DNA of 61,774 nucleotides, taken from the NCBI RefSeq assembly GCF_000003605.2, contig NW_003153251.1, positions 1 through 61,774 on the forward strand. Reading direction: 5' to 3'. A model generated the notes under the pieces. It was not told the DNA's origin. It made no database searches and saw only the letters and a program-made list of their open reading frames with translations. Shown here piece after piece: positions 46,090-58,943 of the stretch. Positions within the stretch are counted from its first letter, which is position 1; each line of letters begins with the position of its first letter. A program made the translations under genes and the position numbers. Source of the stretch: Saccoglossus kowalevskii. Its lineage: Eukaryota > Hemichordata > Enteropneusta > Harrimaniidae.

Positions 46090-47340
46090 ATCATCTATAT
46101 AACATTATATAAAGCGTTGGGTAATACATTTGCTGTACTGCAATCGGGTATACTTTGTAGTATTTTTGTAAAAACCTCATGGAATTTGTGTGAATTACTG
46201 AGATTAATAATTAAGAATCAAACTGATATACGGTGGCAAATTTTGCTAGGCAACAATACAGAACATACCCAATACCTAAAAGGATCTGTTTCTACTTTTG
46301 ATTATAAAACGATGCGGAGATGCAATTTTCTTTCTTTTGCCATGTAATATTGAGGAATTCTCTCCGCATATGCATGAACGAGACATCGCGTCACCAATAG
46401 TAGGCACACTGCCTCTTCTTCTTGTCGTTGGTTTAAATGAAAAGAAACTTCAAATCATGGCCTTTGGAACTGACATGCTAACCAGAAACAGATAGATTTT
46501 AGACTTTCGCCATATATATCTCAGTATTGAAAATTTGAGAGCGTTTTCCATGAAAAAGATGTATTCAAAACAAAACGATTCCGTGCTATTTATAGTTAAA
46601 TCAGGTTGGTAAAAGAAATCAATTTACTCTTAATGACAGTAACGTTATACATGTATATCACTACTTTCAGTAAAACTGTTTCCCAAATGTGAGCACATGG
46701 TTTTACAACATTTACAAAAAAATATAATAAAAAACCCGACCCAAAATAAACTAAACAAACTTTATTTTTTTTACTTTTTATGTGAATCGAAATTGCAGAC
46801 AAATATATGAACATATACACAAATCAGCAAATGCGTAACAATACGAATCTTTGTTATGAAAAAGATTCTTTGAAATGTAGTGTAGTGAATGAACACTTTC
46901 AATGACTAGATGCGCATGCGTAGTCCGAATCTATGACGTCACAAACAACGTGTAGAATATAATTACGCACAAAGATAAAGCCTAGTATAAACATGGTCAG
47001 AACGACGTACCGAGTAGCGATCGCCCACTGGAACAAGCGCAAGACACTTAAAATACCAAATTAAAATCATAATTTTTGTTTTTGAATTGAAAGTTGTACA
47101 ACAAATCAAATTGTCTTTGTCAGTTATTAAAATATTATTAAATTATTTAATAATATTTAATATAATAATGATTAAATTATTAATAATCAAAAGCGTCAGC
47201 TGAAATATGTGGACTATTATTCTAAGTGGAAATAGCCTATATTCACACACCATTCACAATTACAAGCCGATGTATAGGTTCCCTTACTACTAGAATATAT
47301 ATGTGGATTATCACTAATTTTATGTATACACTGCATGATG
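46090..47340. other. Spacer, no gene recognised
   Basis: May include the 5' untranslated part of the LINE. Contains a CRE (TGACGTCA near 46933), an NRF1-like GCGCATGCG near 46912 and AT-rich palindromic sequence near 47110-47190. Short frames have no domains. Confidence 0.5.
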
Positions 47341-47341
47341 A

Positions 47342-48449
47342 CTACGGTTTAGTTTCTTCATATTTATTTTTTTGCTTTGAATGCTGAAGAAGTTTAGTTT
47401 TTTCATGAAAGTTGTGTCTTGTTTCAAGCCAAGTAATCACACAGACAATAATGGAACTTATAATTATTAGTGCAGCACCAATTAATTCCAAGCTAACCAG
47501 TTCCTGGTGAAACACAGTAACATCTGCGATAAAGCTGACTACAAGACATTTATTCGTTAAAATTGATGTTTTACCCACACACTGTAATTGTAGAGATCTG
47601 TTAAACGAATACAAGAAGACAAGGAACAATGCAACCATCCCTACTAGATATGGAATCGTTATAGGATATTCAGGTATCAATGCATATATCCGTTCACTAC
47701 TTGTAGGGTACACTAATATCAACATAAACAAATAACCCATTATAGAAAATTACAACTATTAGGGAAAGATCATCAGACATCGTTCTAGCACATACAGCAC
47801 CGATGGATATAAAGAGACCTGCTGCTACAGCATACATATAACCAAGATCCGAGGAAGCGGCAGCTGTACCAAATATGAATTCAGGTCGTGATATTAATAT
47901 GATACCAGCAACATTTATGGCAATACCAATACAGTCACGGGGTTTATACTTCTCTTGTATGAATATGCAGGCAAACACAGGTGCAAATATTGGTAATGTA
48001 CCTGCTGCTAATGAGGTTGCATCTCCCATTCCAATCCCATCCATGGCGTAATAGAAGACTACGTCTGCTCCGTTCTCACTAACACTTTTCACAATGTTCA
48101 AAATAGTGTCTTTCCGTTTGAGTTTCAGAATATTAATTTTCTTGTAGACAAGCAACGGGATAGTTATTGCCATCATCATCAATGATTTGACAAGTATAAC
48201 CTGTGATGGTGAATAACCAATCTTTACACATAACAGAGCGAATATATCAGAGATACCTAGACGTACACCTGCCAGTAATCCCATTGTAATTCCTAAGAAT
48301 GCTTTCCAGTAGTGTTTTGTGTGCAGTGCTCGACTCTCATTGATTGGTACATCATCCTGTTTGTCAGCTACGGTGTGTAGATCGAATACATTATACGCTT
48401 GAGTGAAGTCTTCAGTGACATGATGCTCAGTATTGCCATTTGGTTCCAT
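47342..48449 (-). pseudogene. SLC35G-like copy E, disrupted by an 8-bp deletion
   Basis: Two overlapping frames together cover a full SLC35G-like protein: residues 1 to about 236 (47697-48449, from MEPNGNTEHH to VVIFYNGLF) and the rest (47342-47740, MLILVYPTSSERI to the end). Copies A, B and C have 32 bases from GGGTTATTTG (or GGGTTATGTG) to TTGATATT, and E has 24. The missing 8 bases lie in the second EamA repeat and shift the frame, giving a stop 12 codons later. The natural stop is also changed: the frame runs past AATAAA for about 14 codons. Closest relative is copy C. A sequencing error is possible but the rest is clean. Confidence 0.8.
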
Positions 48450-48970
48450 AATTTCTGTGTTTCATAACATACGATAAATAATGTGATATTTTTAGATGTA
48501 CTGAATATTAAACTGGTACTGAATATTAAACTGGTCAATATATAATATTTAATTTAAATAATACTAGGAATACATAATACAATATAAAAACGAGTGGAAA
48601 TGGTAAAATGGTCAAAAAATGATACATTCTATATATCATTACAATGATATTTAGTTCAAAATGGTGGCCAGTAAGTGGTGAGCATGAGTATGTCAACACA
48701 AACAATACTGTGTGGAAAGAACAAAGTATGTTATCGGTGCTAAAATAAATACAATGTAAACAAATAGGTTAGTATATCAACAAGTTAAATTATAGCGTGA
48801 TTAAACGGAAAATACTCCACAATCTGATGTAAATATGCCTCACCTCTTATTCTGAGTGTTATTATTTGTACCAGAATTAAATTAATTCATATAAGCTATT
48901 TGTTTGACGTCATCAGAGGAGGGATTACATAAATTTTGAATTCATTTGAGTCTACAAAAATATATTTACC
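48450..48970 (-). promoter_or_regulatory. Copy E 5' region: possible exon 1 and 389-bp intron
   Basis: Minus-strand donor AATAAGAG|GTGAGG (intron starts 48843) and acceptor GAAACACAG|AAATT just before the ATG (intron ends 48455). The acceptor context differs from A-C, and the intron is much shorter. A CRE (TGACGTCA, near 48915) lies upstream. Confidence 0.45.
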
Positions 48971-49077
48971 AGCTATAAAAATGAAGCTTAAACTTACCCG
49001 GACATTAGGTGTTTTTCATAGGAATCACTTTGACTCATTTTATCACATGTAATTGATGTTTTGTTAATGATCGTACA

Positions 49078-49191
49078 TTAAAGTGTGGTGGTTGTTGCAC
49101 CGTGTCCTGTTCAACATGGGCTCCAACGTATACAACGCGTGTCATATACCATGCTTCGAACATGTGCTGCACGACGACCTCCGCCATTTAA
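49078..49191. mobile_element. TTAA MITE (subfamily 2), 114-bp copy
   Basis: TTAAAGTGTGGTGGTTGTTG at the left and CGACGACCTCCGCCATTTAA at the right. Interior CGTGTCCTGTTCAACATGGG and ACGTATACAACGCGTGTC match 17200-17332. Confidence 0.75.
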
Positions 49192-50059
49192 GATATACTG
49201 TATTATTCATCGATAAACCTTACATTTATCAAAACAATTATAACTGTTTAAACAGTCCAGGTTTTTTCCAGGTTCAGGCATTCTGTTGGTTATGTGATTG
49301 GCTGTGATAATCACTAATTGTGGTCAACGACCACGTCTGTAATGTATAAGTCCAAAAGACGTCTATTCTGATGACAGTCATCTTACAGTATGGGTATTTC
49401 AATTTTAATCGAAGTCTATATCCTAGAAGAATCTGTTACGGCATTGTGGTGATCGTCCAAATCAACGTAACTGGTACGATATCCCGGGCGCATCTTTGAA
49501 CATCGCTTCACTAATGTAGTAGAAGTGTGGGTATCAGGGGAAAATGTACGTAGTCGTTTCGTTGCCCAATTCCACGAGTATTTTAAAAGCATCAAGGTAG
49601 ATGTTATTGGAAACTATGGCCACCATGGCAGCGGCATCAGTCGCGGAACCCAGAAGCAACACGTATGATATGCCAATCACCTTTATGACAGATATCACAC
49701 GGCAATACACACCGATTCTTCTCATGATTCCATGCACACTTCTATTTGAAGGATTTGAGTTAATAAGACAAAAACATAGAATAAAGGATGCTGGCAAGCA
49801 ATGACGTCATAAAATTGATAATGCTATAGTGTAATTGCTGACATTCACAATGTAACCAATGGCAGATGCAGAGAGTGTGTGGCAGAGGGTGTGAAGAACA
49901 TTGCTTCATGACAAGATAATCTTGTGACAGATATATCTCATGAGTTTGCTGGTTTCCAACGTCCTTTCCCAATTGTAAGTGACCATGCTGTGTAAGTTAA
50001 TGAAGTTAACTCTTCTTCTCTGGAGCAAATATCCGAGCATTTTTACTGTCAGGAACACA

Positions 50060-50275
50060 GGGAAAACAGCATTCGAAAACTCTCAAAAAATGTACTGTAC
50101 TAAACAAGACTTACCCCCTACATGTGTAACATATGTACATTCAAATACAGTTTGTGATGTTTGGTCCACTTTTAGCTGTTTTGAGCGGCGTTCCACAGCA
50201 GCTCACTCAGAAATACACGGTACAGTGGCGTGCATCATAGCAACATAGAGCGTTCCTATGACATAGCTACGGCAC
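50060..50275 (-). repeat. Dispersed repeat family C, copy 3
   Basis: GAAAACTCTCAAAAAATGT, GGCGTTCCACAGCAGCTCAC and GGTACAGTGGCGTGC match 16618-16910 in the same orientation. More diverged than copies 1 and 2. Confidence 0.6.
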
Positions 50276-52692
50276 CACAATACTGTGATGCTCTTTATGT
50301 GACAAGGATTATCAAGAAACAGTTTTACCCGATCTACATAATATAACATATACGAAATATACAACGAATCTATTCTAATGCCAGCACATATGATTGTATA
50401 TCAGCTTTGTAAACCTGTTCTGCTGCCTCATCAGAATCACTCATCGCGTATGATATCTACTGCAATTTTTCAGGTCTTCCACAGCGGTTTATGTTCTTGG
50501 CAATAATGTCATATCATCACGTGAAAGACAGATGTGATGTTACCACCTTGCATATATTATCAACGTCACTTACTCTCCACACTTTCCTACGTTTTAAACT
50601 TGTTTGCCTCTGAGTGGAATTGGTTCTAGGGGTACACCAAACCTCTCCCGTTCTGCTACTACATGTACTCTGACGCCTGGACTTGCAAATTGAAGAACAA
50701 TTTCATAGATGTATCATCATCTCTGGTAATATTATTGGCGACATGATCATTGAGACTAAAGAATGAGTTGTGTCTCACTCGAAAGACACGTTTGCTGACT
50801 GCTTTTGTTCTTTATAGATGAAGTGAATTGAATATCCGCACATGTTTATTGTTTTCGAGTGAGCACTCTCCCAAGTTCACCAGTTCTCCTGATGTATTTG
50901 CACCTGTTACATATTTAAGCACAAAACACAAATTTTCCTCGAATTAGAATCATCAACCTGCCTATTAGGTACTCAATATACCCAATTATTTACTATGAGA
51001 TGCTGAAATTTGGTGGTCGATGAAAGATTTTTTTGCTGCCCACGTCAGCTCTATGTTGTCCCACTAAAAAATATCTGCCTACTGACCTCACCGTGACGTA
51101 ATGTAGGAAGTAGGATGTTTGTACTAAAACTACAAGCGAAGGTAATTAAGTCTTTAAACACATCATTTCGAGCCCAGGCCTATAGCATGCTAGTCTGTTT
51201 TATTAACCATTAAACTACGAGAGCTTTTAATTATTCTTCTTTTATACGAACTTTTCATTTTTCAACCAGGCCCAGTGGTTCAAGGTCGATTATATATCTA
51301 ACTCGTTATTTGTCTACACACTATCATCTGCTTTGAAACTAAACTAAAGTTTGTGCGATCATCAATATCCATGCATTTTGCTCAGTGTGTCACCAGTACA
51401 TTAGTTTTCTGAGCCATTCATTTTGTACCTACAGTAGACGACCACAGAAGGTGCAGGACATGATTGTACGGAAAAGCAAATGTTAATGAAAACCTGTGCA
51501 AAGGCTGACACCATTTGGCATTCCATTTCACTTGATACATGGTAAATCTCAGCATCAGTGATTGTAAGAAGCACATTCTGATCTACTGGACATGTGCATT
51601 ACATTGTGTATCCTTGTGCACTTACATGCCAGATTTTTTTTAATTTGTTGTGCCAGGTGACAGTTCCGGTCATCGAATGTCACTGTCGTCTCTCCCGAGC
51701 TTTTTTTTATGTGCAAATTGGAAGTGATAGTGTTGACACATAGTGAATTTTTACCACAGAAGCCATATTCTTGTTGGGACTACATGACAAGATTGTGCGG
51801 CCATCTCTTTTTTTCAAATGACAATTTAATGTGCTATCCTGGCGTCAACCAAGTCGCATTTGTTAGTGAATGAATCTCAACTGGAGGAATTGGCCTTCCC
51901 ATTGAGTCTGTGGCACATTCACTCAAGGTTTTCTGTCTTCAGCCTAAGGTATGTTTTGAACTTGGGTCTACCGATCATGATTATGTTATTTCCATACAGA
52001 TCGGGATTGTCAGTATGGTCTTACTGATTTCTAGGTATTATTAGGTATTAGTAGAGTAGCATTAAATAAAGTAGCATTTACAGAAATAGTGGTTTTGATG
52101 AGATAATATATGAGTCTTGAATAGGCTAGCTATATGATTTACATCCAAAGTGCTCTCATAGCGGTAATAGTTATACTCATGCTCCCATTGAACTTTGTGA
52201 GACTCCGTGGCGGTGATTCGCGTTTCAGCTATGAAGTGTTAATAATTGGCATTTGAATACGTACAGGTTGATCATCACGAACTCTTGCGTGCAGGGTTCA
52301 CCTGCCATAATTCTATTCACTGACTTTTCTACCACATTTTGTTTGAAATATATGTTACGGTCTCACTTATTAAGAATGTCGTGACTCTATTTCTTTTTTC
52401 CTATTGTTTTGTAAGTTATTTCATATGGAATAAATAAATAAATAAACAAATAAATTGTTCACTTGACTCACTAGATACCTTCAAAACTTATAATATATAA
52501 GATATATCAATATTTTGGACTGTGTGTTTTAAGTCTGATAACACTTAGTACTCGGTCTCAACTAGATACAAGTTCTTTTTCCACTAACATTCCTCAGCCT
52601 GCAGTCTTGATATTTTATCTCAGAGTCGTTCCAAAAAAGTCATGTTGTACTTGAGCTGACTTTCCAACCCCAATTTCTCTGCACTTTTTTTT

Positions 52693-52850
52693 GTATTCTT
52701 CAGTATTTCTGGAAATGAACCCTAATTTTAGTGCCAACAGACACAAGAGATTTTCAGTTTTTACTCCAAACAATTTTTGCTAGTTTTGTTGTGAAGGAAA
52801 ATGAGACTATTTTGCGAACTTGTGACGAAAAGAGGCAACTGGTGGTGAAA
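52693..52850 (+). repeat. Dispersed repeat family F, copy 2
   Basis: TTCTGGAAATGAACCCTAAT and TTTTCAGTTTTTACTCCAAA match 11575-11700, with an extra block (GTGCCAACAGACACAAGAGA) between. Confidence 0.6.
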
Positions 52851-53574
52851 GGGCTAAACTGTTCTATAAAATGAAATTGGTTTGTCGACAATCACGTAAA
52901 AGTTATATTATTAAAACACACAGGGTGGGAGAATGGAATGAAACAATGGATAGATTGCACTGCAAGTATTCGCCCATTTATTCCGGTTTTCACTTACACT
53001 ATAATACAGTGTATGTCCGTATAATACAAATCGATATATTACAAGTAAAATATTTGAGATTGTGAAAAATAGGTCAATCACAACTTATGTTACAAACTAT
53101 ATGTGCAGAACAATTTTAATAACGTCCTCTCTGATTGGTTGGTACGTTAAATTATATGAACAATGGCAATATGACAGTGGTATATGACGCAAAAAATACT
53201 ATACAGTAAAAAGACGACAAAGTGTTATCTGGAAATTGCAAATTCATTAAGAAAAGAAATTTTACTTCTGTTTGACGATGAATATATATATATATATAGT
53301 CTTGGGTAATTAATTAGTTAGTTCCGGTTCCGGTTTTTAGACTGCCATTAACCAGGATGTACAGACGGCAAGCATCACAGTAACCATTGTTGTGGGTTTC
53401 ATTGTTATGCCTGAAATATTAATAAACAAAGACGAATATCGGAAAACAAAATAAATAAACCTGGAGGGGATAGTCATTCAGGCGCAATCAATTGAAATTA
53501 ATACTTATGAGCGTAAACAAAACAATTTCTGCGGGATTTTCAGTACGATAATAGTGCAGTTTGATATGTATTTC

Positions 53575-56500
53575 AGCTCGATTTGTGTGCCAAAATGGAT
53601 TTTATTGGCCTACTTTATTCATTTTGATGTGCTGATTTCAAAAAATGTTGGATGCCATTTTTCCCAGCAATGTCTTGGGCCGCTATTTTGAATTTCAAAA
53701 TGGCCATCAATAAGTGTTTTTTTCTTCTTCTGATTTTAAATAGAATAAATTAAGTAAAACATTTTTTTTATTTTTTGAAACATTATGAGGTACTGCCTAA
53801 TCAGAGAATGACAATATGAAATATTGATACTGTTAAAAAGTTGTTTAAAATTTAACAATCACTGTTTACTTTATAAACCCACTATTTTCCTCCCCAACCA
53901 GCATCGGTAAACGCATGGAGGCCCAGTAGTCCTTTACTTTTCTCACTTCCAACTGCTGAACATCTTGCATGTATGTCAATTGTATGCTTCACTTTTCCTT
54001 TTCCGGAGATGAAATGAAGCTCGCCTGGAATGTTGTTAGTCGAAAACAAGTCCATTAAAAAAATGAACACATCTGTATCTGGTGAATACACATCTATATC
54101 CCGAATTACTCCAGCACTCTTGGATGCATCCAGCACATGCATCGGGATCAATAATGTCTGCTTCCTCATGTGAGTGCTCACCAATATCGGGATCAAAGAC
54201 ATCTAGTTTGTTGGAATACGTTGAGGTTCCATACACAACAACTAAAATCTTGCTGCTATCACCATATTCATGGAGTAGAGCTTTGCCCATGTACTCTATT
54301 AGTTTAGATTTTGTTTGAGTGTGAGACAGCAGGGTTTTCAGTGGTACTAATTTGATATTCATTGAATCCTTGATGTCAAATCAGGTCAACACCGGCCTCG
54401 TGTCTGAGCTTTCAGAGAGTTGTTTATATATTTATCAAAGATAACTCTTCCTTCTTCATACTCAAAAATAACTGTATGAATGCTTCGAACAAAAGCTTGT
54501 GCAAAGTCATGACAATTCACCATCTTTCTTGATAGCTTGGACAACTGCCATCGCATTGATAATGCAAACATTGTATCGACCCTCCAATCTCTTTAGTACG
54601 TTGGGCAAGACTTCTCTAAACTCACTTGATGGTTTCATTTTATATGCTTCGATAGCATGGACAAAGGCACTCTTGTCAGCTGGGATAAGAAGAAGGCCGT
54701 CTGGGAAGAAAAGTGACCTGGGGATAACAGAAAATTCATATTTTCCAATTGTCTCACATAGTGACTGAATCATACTAGGGCGTGACTGCTGAACTACAAG
54801 AAATCTTGCCAATAGTTGTCGATCCTCTCTTAACTTAACAAGTTTATTACCAATTTTGCATATTTTCTTCCTCTGACATCTACTGAATGTCTTCATTTTC
54901 CCATTGGATTCCAAATTGAATTCTCCGCTGTAGATACATCCATTCTCTCAGACACAAACTCTTCAAACCTGTTGGTCCACTTGGCATCTCTGAGGAGAAT
55001 ATCTTTCTTGGCAGTTTCTGGAACTTCCGTATTAGATGCCATGTTCATAAGCTTTATTGTCTTACACGAGATGGGGGTTCCACCACAGTGTTTGATAAAG
55101 CCCTCCTTGATTGTGGCTCAATTGTTAAACATGCGAAGTGATACTGAACCACTCAGTTAATAATGTTCCTTGATTTTTGCATGGTCACCATAGTCTTGGA
55201 ATTGTTGAATAAGATTGATTAGCTCAGGAGCAATTCAGAAGAATCTATCTTAATTTTGTGTAATTCCAGTAATTTTTCTAGCAACCTTGTGGTCTCTGAT
55301 AAGTTGTTCCAGTGTCTGATGAACAAATAGATTTGTGAATGGAATGGCCGATATAATCACCACAAAATCGCCACTTTTCAGAGCATTCCAGGTTTCTTAA
55401 GCAGCTTCATTTGTGCAAAATATACTGACACAAGTCGGGCATACTTGTGGAGATCATGAGCAAAGTAGTACTTGACTTGCACTTCAAGAGCACCAAGATG
55501 AAGCTCCCACTCTCCCGAATAAGGTGGTGTAAACTCTTTACCGGCTTCATATAACTCTCGTGCCATCTCCTCGTTTTGACTGATTACCAGCATTGTACCA
55601 TGAAGAGTGTTCTGACCATCTGCAGTGTTCTCTAGAAAATCAGTATTATCTGCAGCAAAGTAAACAGACTTTTGTTTATTACAAAGGGTTGCAAACAAAA
55701 CCCACCAGTTGTCTTCATTCGTTCAGCAACTCCACAAGCAATACGCTTTTCTATGTTGACAACCTTGTCATAACTAGACCCAATCTGTAGATGGGAAAGA
55801 ACATTCACAAGATCCTTACTTCTTGTTATTTTGTGAATCGTGAGTGCTAATTCAATCGAAAGTGATGTTTCAGTTCGGAATCTGAATCCAGTGTCTGATG
55901 CTGGTTGATAAGAGGTCTGTCGGTCTTTTTTGTCTGTTAGGTATGCAGTATCTGTTGCGACACAAGATTTTCTTTTTGGAAGTTTCATCACGTTTTCCTT
56001 TCACATCTTTGTTTTTAGTTCCGGTGAGGAGCCATCTGATGAAGGAAGTCAGCAGTGGTGGAGATTCAAATTTCTTCAGCGATTCAGACCCTGTAAACTT
56101 CCAGTGGTCACAAGTATCCGCAAGATAATTGACATCGTCTCCATCATTCTGGTGCTCACGAAGGTTACTAACAGACATTCCAAGTAGTTTCTCACTTTCT
56201 CACTTTCGTATGCCCGATGTGATTTAACAAATGTAGCATCTTCAATGTTTTCACATATGATACTTTTTAGATGTTTTTTTATGATGGCTAGAACCTGGAT
56301 CCACATCATTTCATTCAGTAAGGAAACATATTCTTCATTGATATCATTCATTGTTATAACAGAGCCTGAAATCAAAGAGCACTTGATGGCATTGAAGATG
56401 TCAACATCAGCAATATATTTCGACCTCGACTGTATATCACAATTTGACATGACTTGCTGTATTTTTCACTCATGTCTCTAAGACCATGTTTGCGATAAAT

Positions 56501-57660
56501 CAAATCACATGCAGCACAGTAGGAAGGCTGGTTTACATGGGTTAGAGCTATTCTAATTTTTCCATCTGCTGTGTTTGATTTAATGAACATTGCCTTACTT
56601 TCAGCTAGATGGATTTCATCACTTCTTGGTTTGGAGCTTTGAAATACACGTATATTTTTGTTTAAAACAATGGCAGATCGTTTTATTCGAGGTACTGTAC
56701 TGCATGATGGTGAATGTGGTCTTGAAAGGCGTCCTTTCTTTGGATGCACTACTCACTTTGATGAGGATGAAGCTTCAATAAATCTCTTTTCGGCATTTTT
56801 TAATTTCTCATTAAGTACAATGTTTTATTAGCATCCAGAATAATATATTGACTCAAAATATTCCTCTTCTGTAAGACTTGCTACAGAGAGGTGACAAGTA
56901 TGTTTCCCCAAAATGATGCACATTTATTTGCATAGTCTCTGACCTTTTCCCGGCTCTCCCAAGGTGGCTTTAGCATTAAGGGTATTTCTCCGCCAATATT
57001 TAGGCATATGATGCACGTTCGTAGAGACGTTTTGGTCATAGAGGATGAAAATATGGTGTCCATGGTGTTGTTTTCTAGTTGCTTTTATACCTAATACGAA
57101 GGGTGGATAAGTAAGGGTTAGTATGTATGTAAGTCATGAAGCCAAGATCCCACGGAAATTTCGTCTTGTACTATGTGATATTTGGAATGTAATGTAGTCG
57201 AACAACATGTTCTGGAATGAAAAATTCTATCTATCACAATTTTGTTAACACTCCCACACATACCTGCGACTTTTCGCATACTCATTGGAAATGTGTTCCA
57301 AATATCGTGTATTGCGAGACAAGATTTCAGTGGAATCTTGGCCTTATGACTTACCACATACTAATTTATGGACCTTGATAACCCCTGGTTATCTACCTCT
57401 GCTAAAAACCTAAAACAAATGCACACAAATTAAAAAAAGCTTGCATCCCTAACCGCCATCTTTGAAATTACAATTTTATGAAGGTTCCTTATCATGAAAA
57501 TATAGCAATTTCCACTATAAAACAGTTCTAAGGAGTCAATAATAAAGACATCTCCCAAAAATATGCTAAAAATGGCGGCCATTTAGAATTCCAAATCAGC
57601 ACATCAAAATTGATAAAGTAAGCCAATAAAACCTATTTTGGCCTAAAAATCTAGCTAGCC
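53575..57660. mobile_element. About 4.1-kb element with inverted terminal repeats enclosing a HEEADTR-family remnant
   Basis: The left end (53575 onward: AGCTCGATTTGTGTGCCAAA, then ATGGATTTTATTGGCCTACT and ATTTTGATGTGCTGATTT) is the inverse, at roughly 80-85 percent, of the right end (about 57590-57660: AAATCAGCACATCAAAATTG, AAGTAAGCCAATAAAACC, GGCCTAAAAATCTAGCT). The similarity covers about 70 bases. The interior carries the pseudogene at 53882-56749. No target-site duplication was identified, so DNA-transposon identity is inferred. Confidence 0.6.
53882..56749 (-). pseudogene. Decayed HEEADTR-family repeat protein, copy 2
   Basis: Minus strand, pieces in several frames from N to C. They are a Lys/Arg-rich N-terminus with VNQPSYCAACDLIYRKHGLR (about 56.45-56.55 kb); VLSHLQIGSSYDKVVNIEKR (55.75-55.8 kb); VYFAADNTDFLENTADGQNT and LHGTMLVISQN (55.57-55.67 kb); EWELHLGALEVQVKYYFAHD and YARLVSVYFAQMKLLKK (55.4-55.53 kb); SRPSMIQSLCETIGKYEFSV and IPRSLFFPDGLLL (54.68-54.8 kb); LLSHTQTKSKLIEYMGKALL (54.27-54.33 kb); HSHEEAD (54.16 kb); IDVYSPDTDVFIFLMDLF (54.05-54.1 kb); GLLGLHAF (53.91 kb). 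A frameshift lies right after HEEAD. The Cys-rich tail present in copy 1 is missing. No biochemical function is known to me for the family. Confidence 0.65.
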
Positions 57661-57882
57661 TCAAATATCTGACATAGGCAGATATACTGTAATGTGTAGT
57701 CTGGATTTGTACCTGTGTCACTCCATCCCACAACATATCCCTTTTCCTCGTTCTTCTCTTCTAACCAAGTCATCAGCGGTTTGAAGTAATCAACTATGGC
57801 CGAGGCGTCCATCTCCCTGCTTCCTGTTATAGCTTCCAGTGCCTCAGGCCATTTTTTACTTGAACCAAGCTTTAACATATCC
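57651..57882 (-). CDS. ACE: ACE exon: C-terminal part of the peptidase domain
   Basis: Acceptor GATTCTAG at 57883-57890 (minus), then GG that completes a Gly codon split with the exon at 59309-59431. It encodes [20 protein letters not shown], then [20 protein letters not shown] and GYVVGW, the conserved C-terminal helices of ACE-type (M2 family) peptidases. The end is uncertain: either a donor CAG|GTACAA at about 57710 after GWSDT, or read-through to a TAG at 57651-57653. That stop falls at the outer edge of the inverted terminal repeat of the neighbouring mobile element. In the first case further C-terminal exons would lie downstream and were not recognised. Confidence 0.85.
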
Positions 57883-58943
57883 CTAGAATCGTCAATTTGA
57901 AAAGATTGTAAAACATTTTGTTTATTTAGTTACAAGTTATAGACCAACTAAACCCCATTAAAACTATTCTAGCAATATGATAGATGCTCAGTAGTAGAAA
58001 ATTTGATGTTTTTTCCCACAATGCATTGTACACATGTGCAGTAACATGCTCAGTAGTATACCGACCGTTTCGCCATATCTTAACTCGTCCTGGACTGTCG
58101 AAATGCGGAAGTGAATTCCCTGTTACAACATTCTGCTAAAAATTACACTCCCCTTAAAAAGTTGATTTCTTTTTCCTAATATGTGTGTAAGGTCAGAGTT
58201 TGTATAAACTTTTCCAAAAGAAATGCGTTATTCTTAAAGATGGTTGTTGGTTTCATTATATGTGTTATTCCTAGACTAAAAGCGGAACAAGCTGAGCCCT
58301 TTTAAACGATGTGGTTGAAATAACGACCTTATTTGAAGACAGTAAAGTGATCGTCTTGTGCGTGGCGGAGGTTGGTGAATTCCCGTACTGCCTGAGTGCT
58401 TACTTTACGACATCCTTATGATACCCTTATTATTATATTTCTTTCTTTTATATATTATCTTATATCGGGTTGTACTCATTATTTACTGGGAATGTTTTAT
58501 TTTAAAACTCAAGAATGACAGAATCTTATGCTATAATAGAAGGATGCCTTGGCATATAAAATAGATATAATCCATACGGAAAGCAAAAAAATTTGAGAAA
58601 CAAAATAAAAATTCAATGTCACAGCGAATGTTTGTGCTTCAACTTTGAATAAATCTTCAGAGGATTTAATTCGAACAATTGAATAGGCTAGTTCTCTCGT
58701 GCTGAAACATTTCCTAAGCCTCGACTGATTACTGTCGTTGGGGGCGTGGTCCACAGGCGACATTTCAATCGCAATCAGTAGGATTAACCTTTTGTTTTGA
58801 AATACGCTGGATTACTCAAAGTTTTATATAAAACAATATTTCTTTTGACCAAAACCAAGAAAATTGAATAAATAGCCACGGAAACCAGACACAAAAAGTA
58901 GACTCGCTCTTGAGCACAATGGCGTGAAGGAGCCGTACCGGCA

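Larger units (their letters stand above)
48970..53570. other. Gene-poor stretch with old repeats
   Basis: Apart from a TTAA MITE, a family C copy and a family F copy listed separately, I see only AT-rich sequence, short frames without domains and a short (TA)n run at 53281-53300. Nothing coding is supported. Confidence 0.6.

Noticed and set aside
49534-49804. Overlapping 87- and 67-codon frames on opposite strands
   Set aside because: Moderately hydrophobic but without any recognisable domain, splice context or conserved partner in the window.
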